A DNA stretch of 5,299 bases, from the NCBI GenBank assembly GCA_934476025.1, contig CAKSNI010000091.1, positions 1-5,299 of the forward strand, in the 5' to 3' direction. Of this stretch, positions 4,633 through 5,299 are shown piece after piece (position 1 is the stretch's first letter; every line of letters starts with the position of its first letter). Source of the stretch: an uncultured Eubacteriales bacterium. Its GTDB lineage: Bacteria > Bacillota > Clostridia > Oscillospirales > Acutalibacteraceae. The position numbers and the translations under genes were made by a program. The notes beneath the pieces were generated by a model. It did no database searches and had not been told where the DNA came from. It worked only from the letters and a program-made list of their open reading frames with translations.

Positions 4633-5299
4633 TTATGTTCCTCCAACCGGTACCCAACCGAACGGACGGTTTTGATTTTTTCCCCGAAGGCGCCGAGTTT
4701 CTGCCGCAAAGTCCGGATGTGCATATCCACGGTTCGGGTTTCCCCGTAATAGTCGGTATCCCACACCCGCTCCATCAGCTGTTCCCGGGAGAACACCACC
4801 CCCGGGTGGGATAAAAACAGGCGCAGCACCTCAAATTCCTTATAGGTCAGGGAAATTTCTTTGCCCTCCAGCGAAACAGTGTGCTCGGTCAAATTCATTT
4901 TCAGCCCATCTATTTCCAGAATTTCTTCCTTCTTTTGGGCGGCCGAACAGCGGCGAAGAACCGCTTTGACACAGGAAATCAATTCGAGAACCCCGAACGG
5001 CTTGGTCAGATAATAATCGGCCCCGGAATCAAGCCCCCGGATTTTATCATATTCCTCTCCCTTGGCCGTGGACAGGATCACGGGAAGATCCGCACAATCC
5101 GTGCTGTTCCGGATCCTCTTCAACAGTTCCATTCCATCGACACCGGGGAGCATGATATCCAGAATGACCAGTTCCGGCTTTTCGGTTTTCAGCGCCTTTA
5201 AGAAGGATTCTCCTTCCGCAAACCCCCGGGCCTCATACCCGGCCGAATTCAGAGCATACACCTCAATATCCCGGATGCTGGCATCATCTTCCACACAGT
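4629..5299 (-). CDS. OmpR/PhoB-family response regulator (start outside window)
   Basis: This DNA-binding regulator is the partner of the adjacent kinase. The frame remains open to the window edge. The GTG at 5292-5294 is the Val of the usual (I/Y)xVEDD opening, not a start, so only a few N-terminal codons should be missing. Counting that Val as residue 1, the receiver domain covers about 1-115, with acidic pocket D3/D4, phospho-acceptor D46 in LVILDIMLPGVDG, T76 and K98 in LTKPFG. The winged-helix effector domain covers about 123-221, with SLTYKEFEVLRLFLSHPGVV, the recognition-helix region TRTVDMHIRTLRQKLG, and the wing end TVRSVGYRLEE. The receiver style (EYDKIRGLDSGADYYLTKPF) resembles clostridial PhoP/PhoB regulators. 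It is first in the visible operon; its promoter lies outside the window. Confidence 0.94.
   Translation of the reverse strand, partial: CVEDDASIRDIEVYALNSAGYEARGFAEGESFLKALKTEKPELVILDIMLPGVDGMELLKRIRNSTDCADLPVILSTAKGEEYDKIRGLDSGADYYLTKPFGVLELISCVKAVLRRCSAAQKKEEILEIDGLKMNLTEHTVSLEGKEISLTYKEFEVLRLFLSHPGVVFSREQLMERVWDTDYYGETRTVDMHIRTLRQKLGAFGEKIKTVRSVGYRLEEHK

Noticed and set aside
3865..4749. Long plus-strand open frame of 294 codons opposite the histidine kinase
   Set aside because: It is antisense to a gene with complete kinase motifs, has no credible ribosome binding site, and its His/Gln/Arg-rich translation looks like a codon-bias shadow.
5292..5294. GTG as start codon of the response regulator
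   Set aside because: It encodes the Val of the conserved VEDD strand; the frame stays open to the window edge, and the family needs a few more residues before it.

Overview
The window looks like chromosomal DNA from a low-to-mid GC, Gram-positive Clostridia-type anaerobe, perhaps a gut Ruminococcaceae/Oscillospirales relative. This rests on strong AAGGAGG-type ribosome binding sites, consensus sigma-A promoters with 17-bp spacers, the rpsF-ssb-rpsR operon, a PhoP/PhoR-style two-component pair, and a dockerin plus Ig-like fragment typical of polysaccharide-degrading Clostridia. The lineage is an inference; no sequence comparison was possible. Every supported gene lies on the minus strand, so the layout below runs from high to low coordinates, in the direction of transcription.

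(1) 5299-2896: an OmpR/PhoB-family response regulator, cut by the window edge, overlaps by 4 bases (ATGA) a 561-residue membrane sensor kinase with HAMP, PAS, HisKA and HATPase domains. A GC-rich hairpin follows. (2) 2848-2647: a free-standing tRNA-Arg(CCG) with encoded CCA, its own promoter, a leader hairpin and a terminator. (3) 2640-1870: the least ordinary part. It has a 13-bp inverted repeat, an intrinsic terminator, a short ORF with a good ribosome binding site that runs out of frame into a headless Ig-like/dockerin coding remnant, and a 16-bp terminator hairpin. I read this as a decayed or deleted gene for a secreted dockerin protein.

(4) 1847-656: a perfect-consensus promoter, a structured leader, and rpsF (S6), ssb and rpsR (S18), closed by a compound terminator. 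This couples two ribosomal proteins that form a heterodimer with the replication/repair protein SSB. S18 is the cysteine-containing, probably zinc-binding form. (5) 655-1: an intergenic region with an unexplained inverted repeat and an extended -10 promoter, then the first 133 codons of a glycogen branching enzyme (glgB).

Most of the window is ordinary housekeeping sequence. I found no convincing new biological system. The points most worth a second look are the dockerin remnant with its hairpin-rich upstream region, the rpsF leader as a candidate S6:S18 autoregulatory site, and the inverted repeat upstream of glgB.
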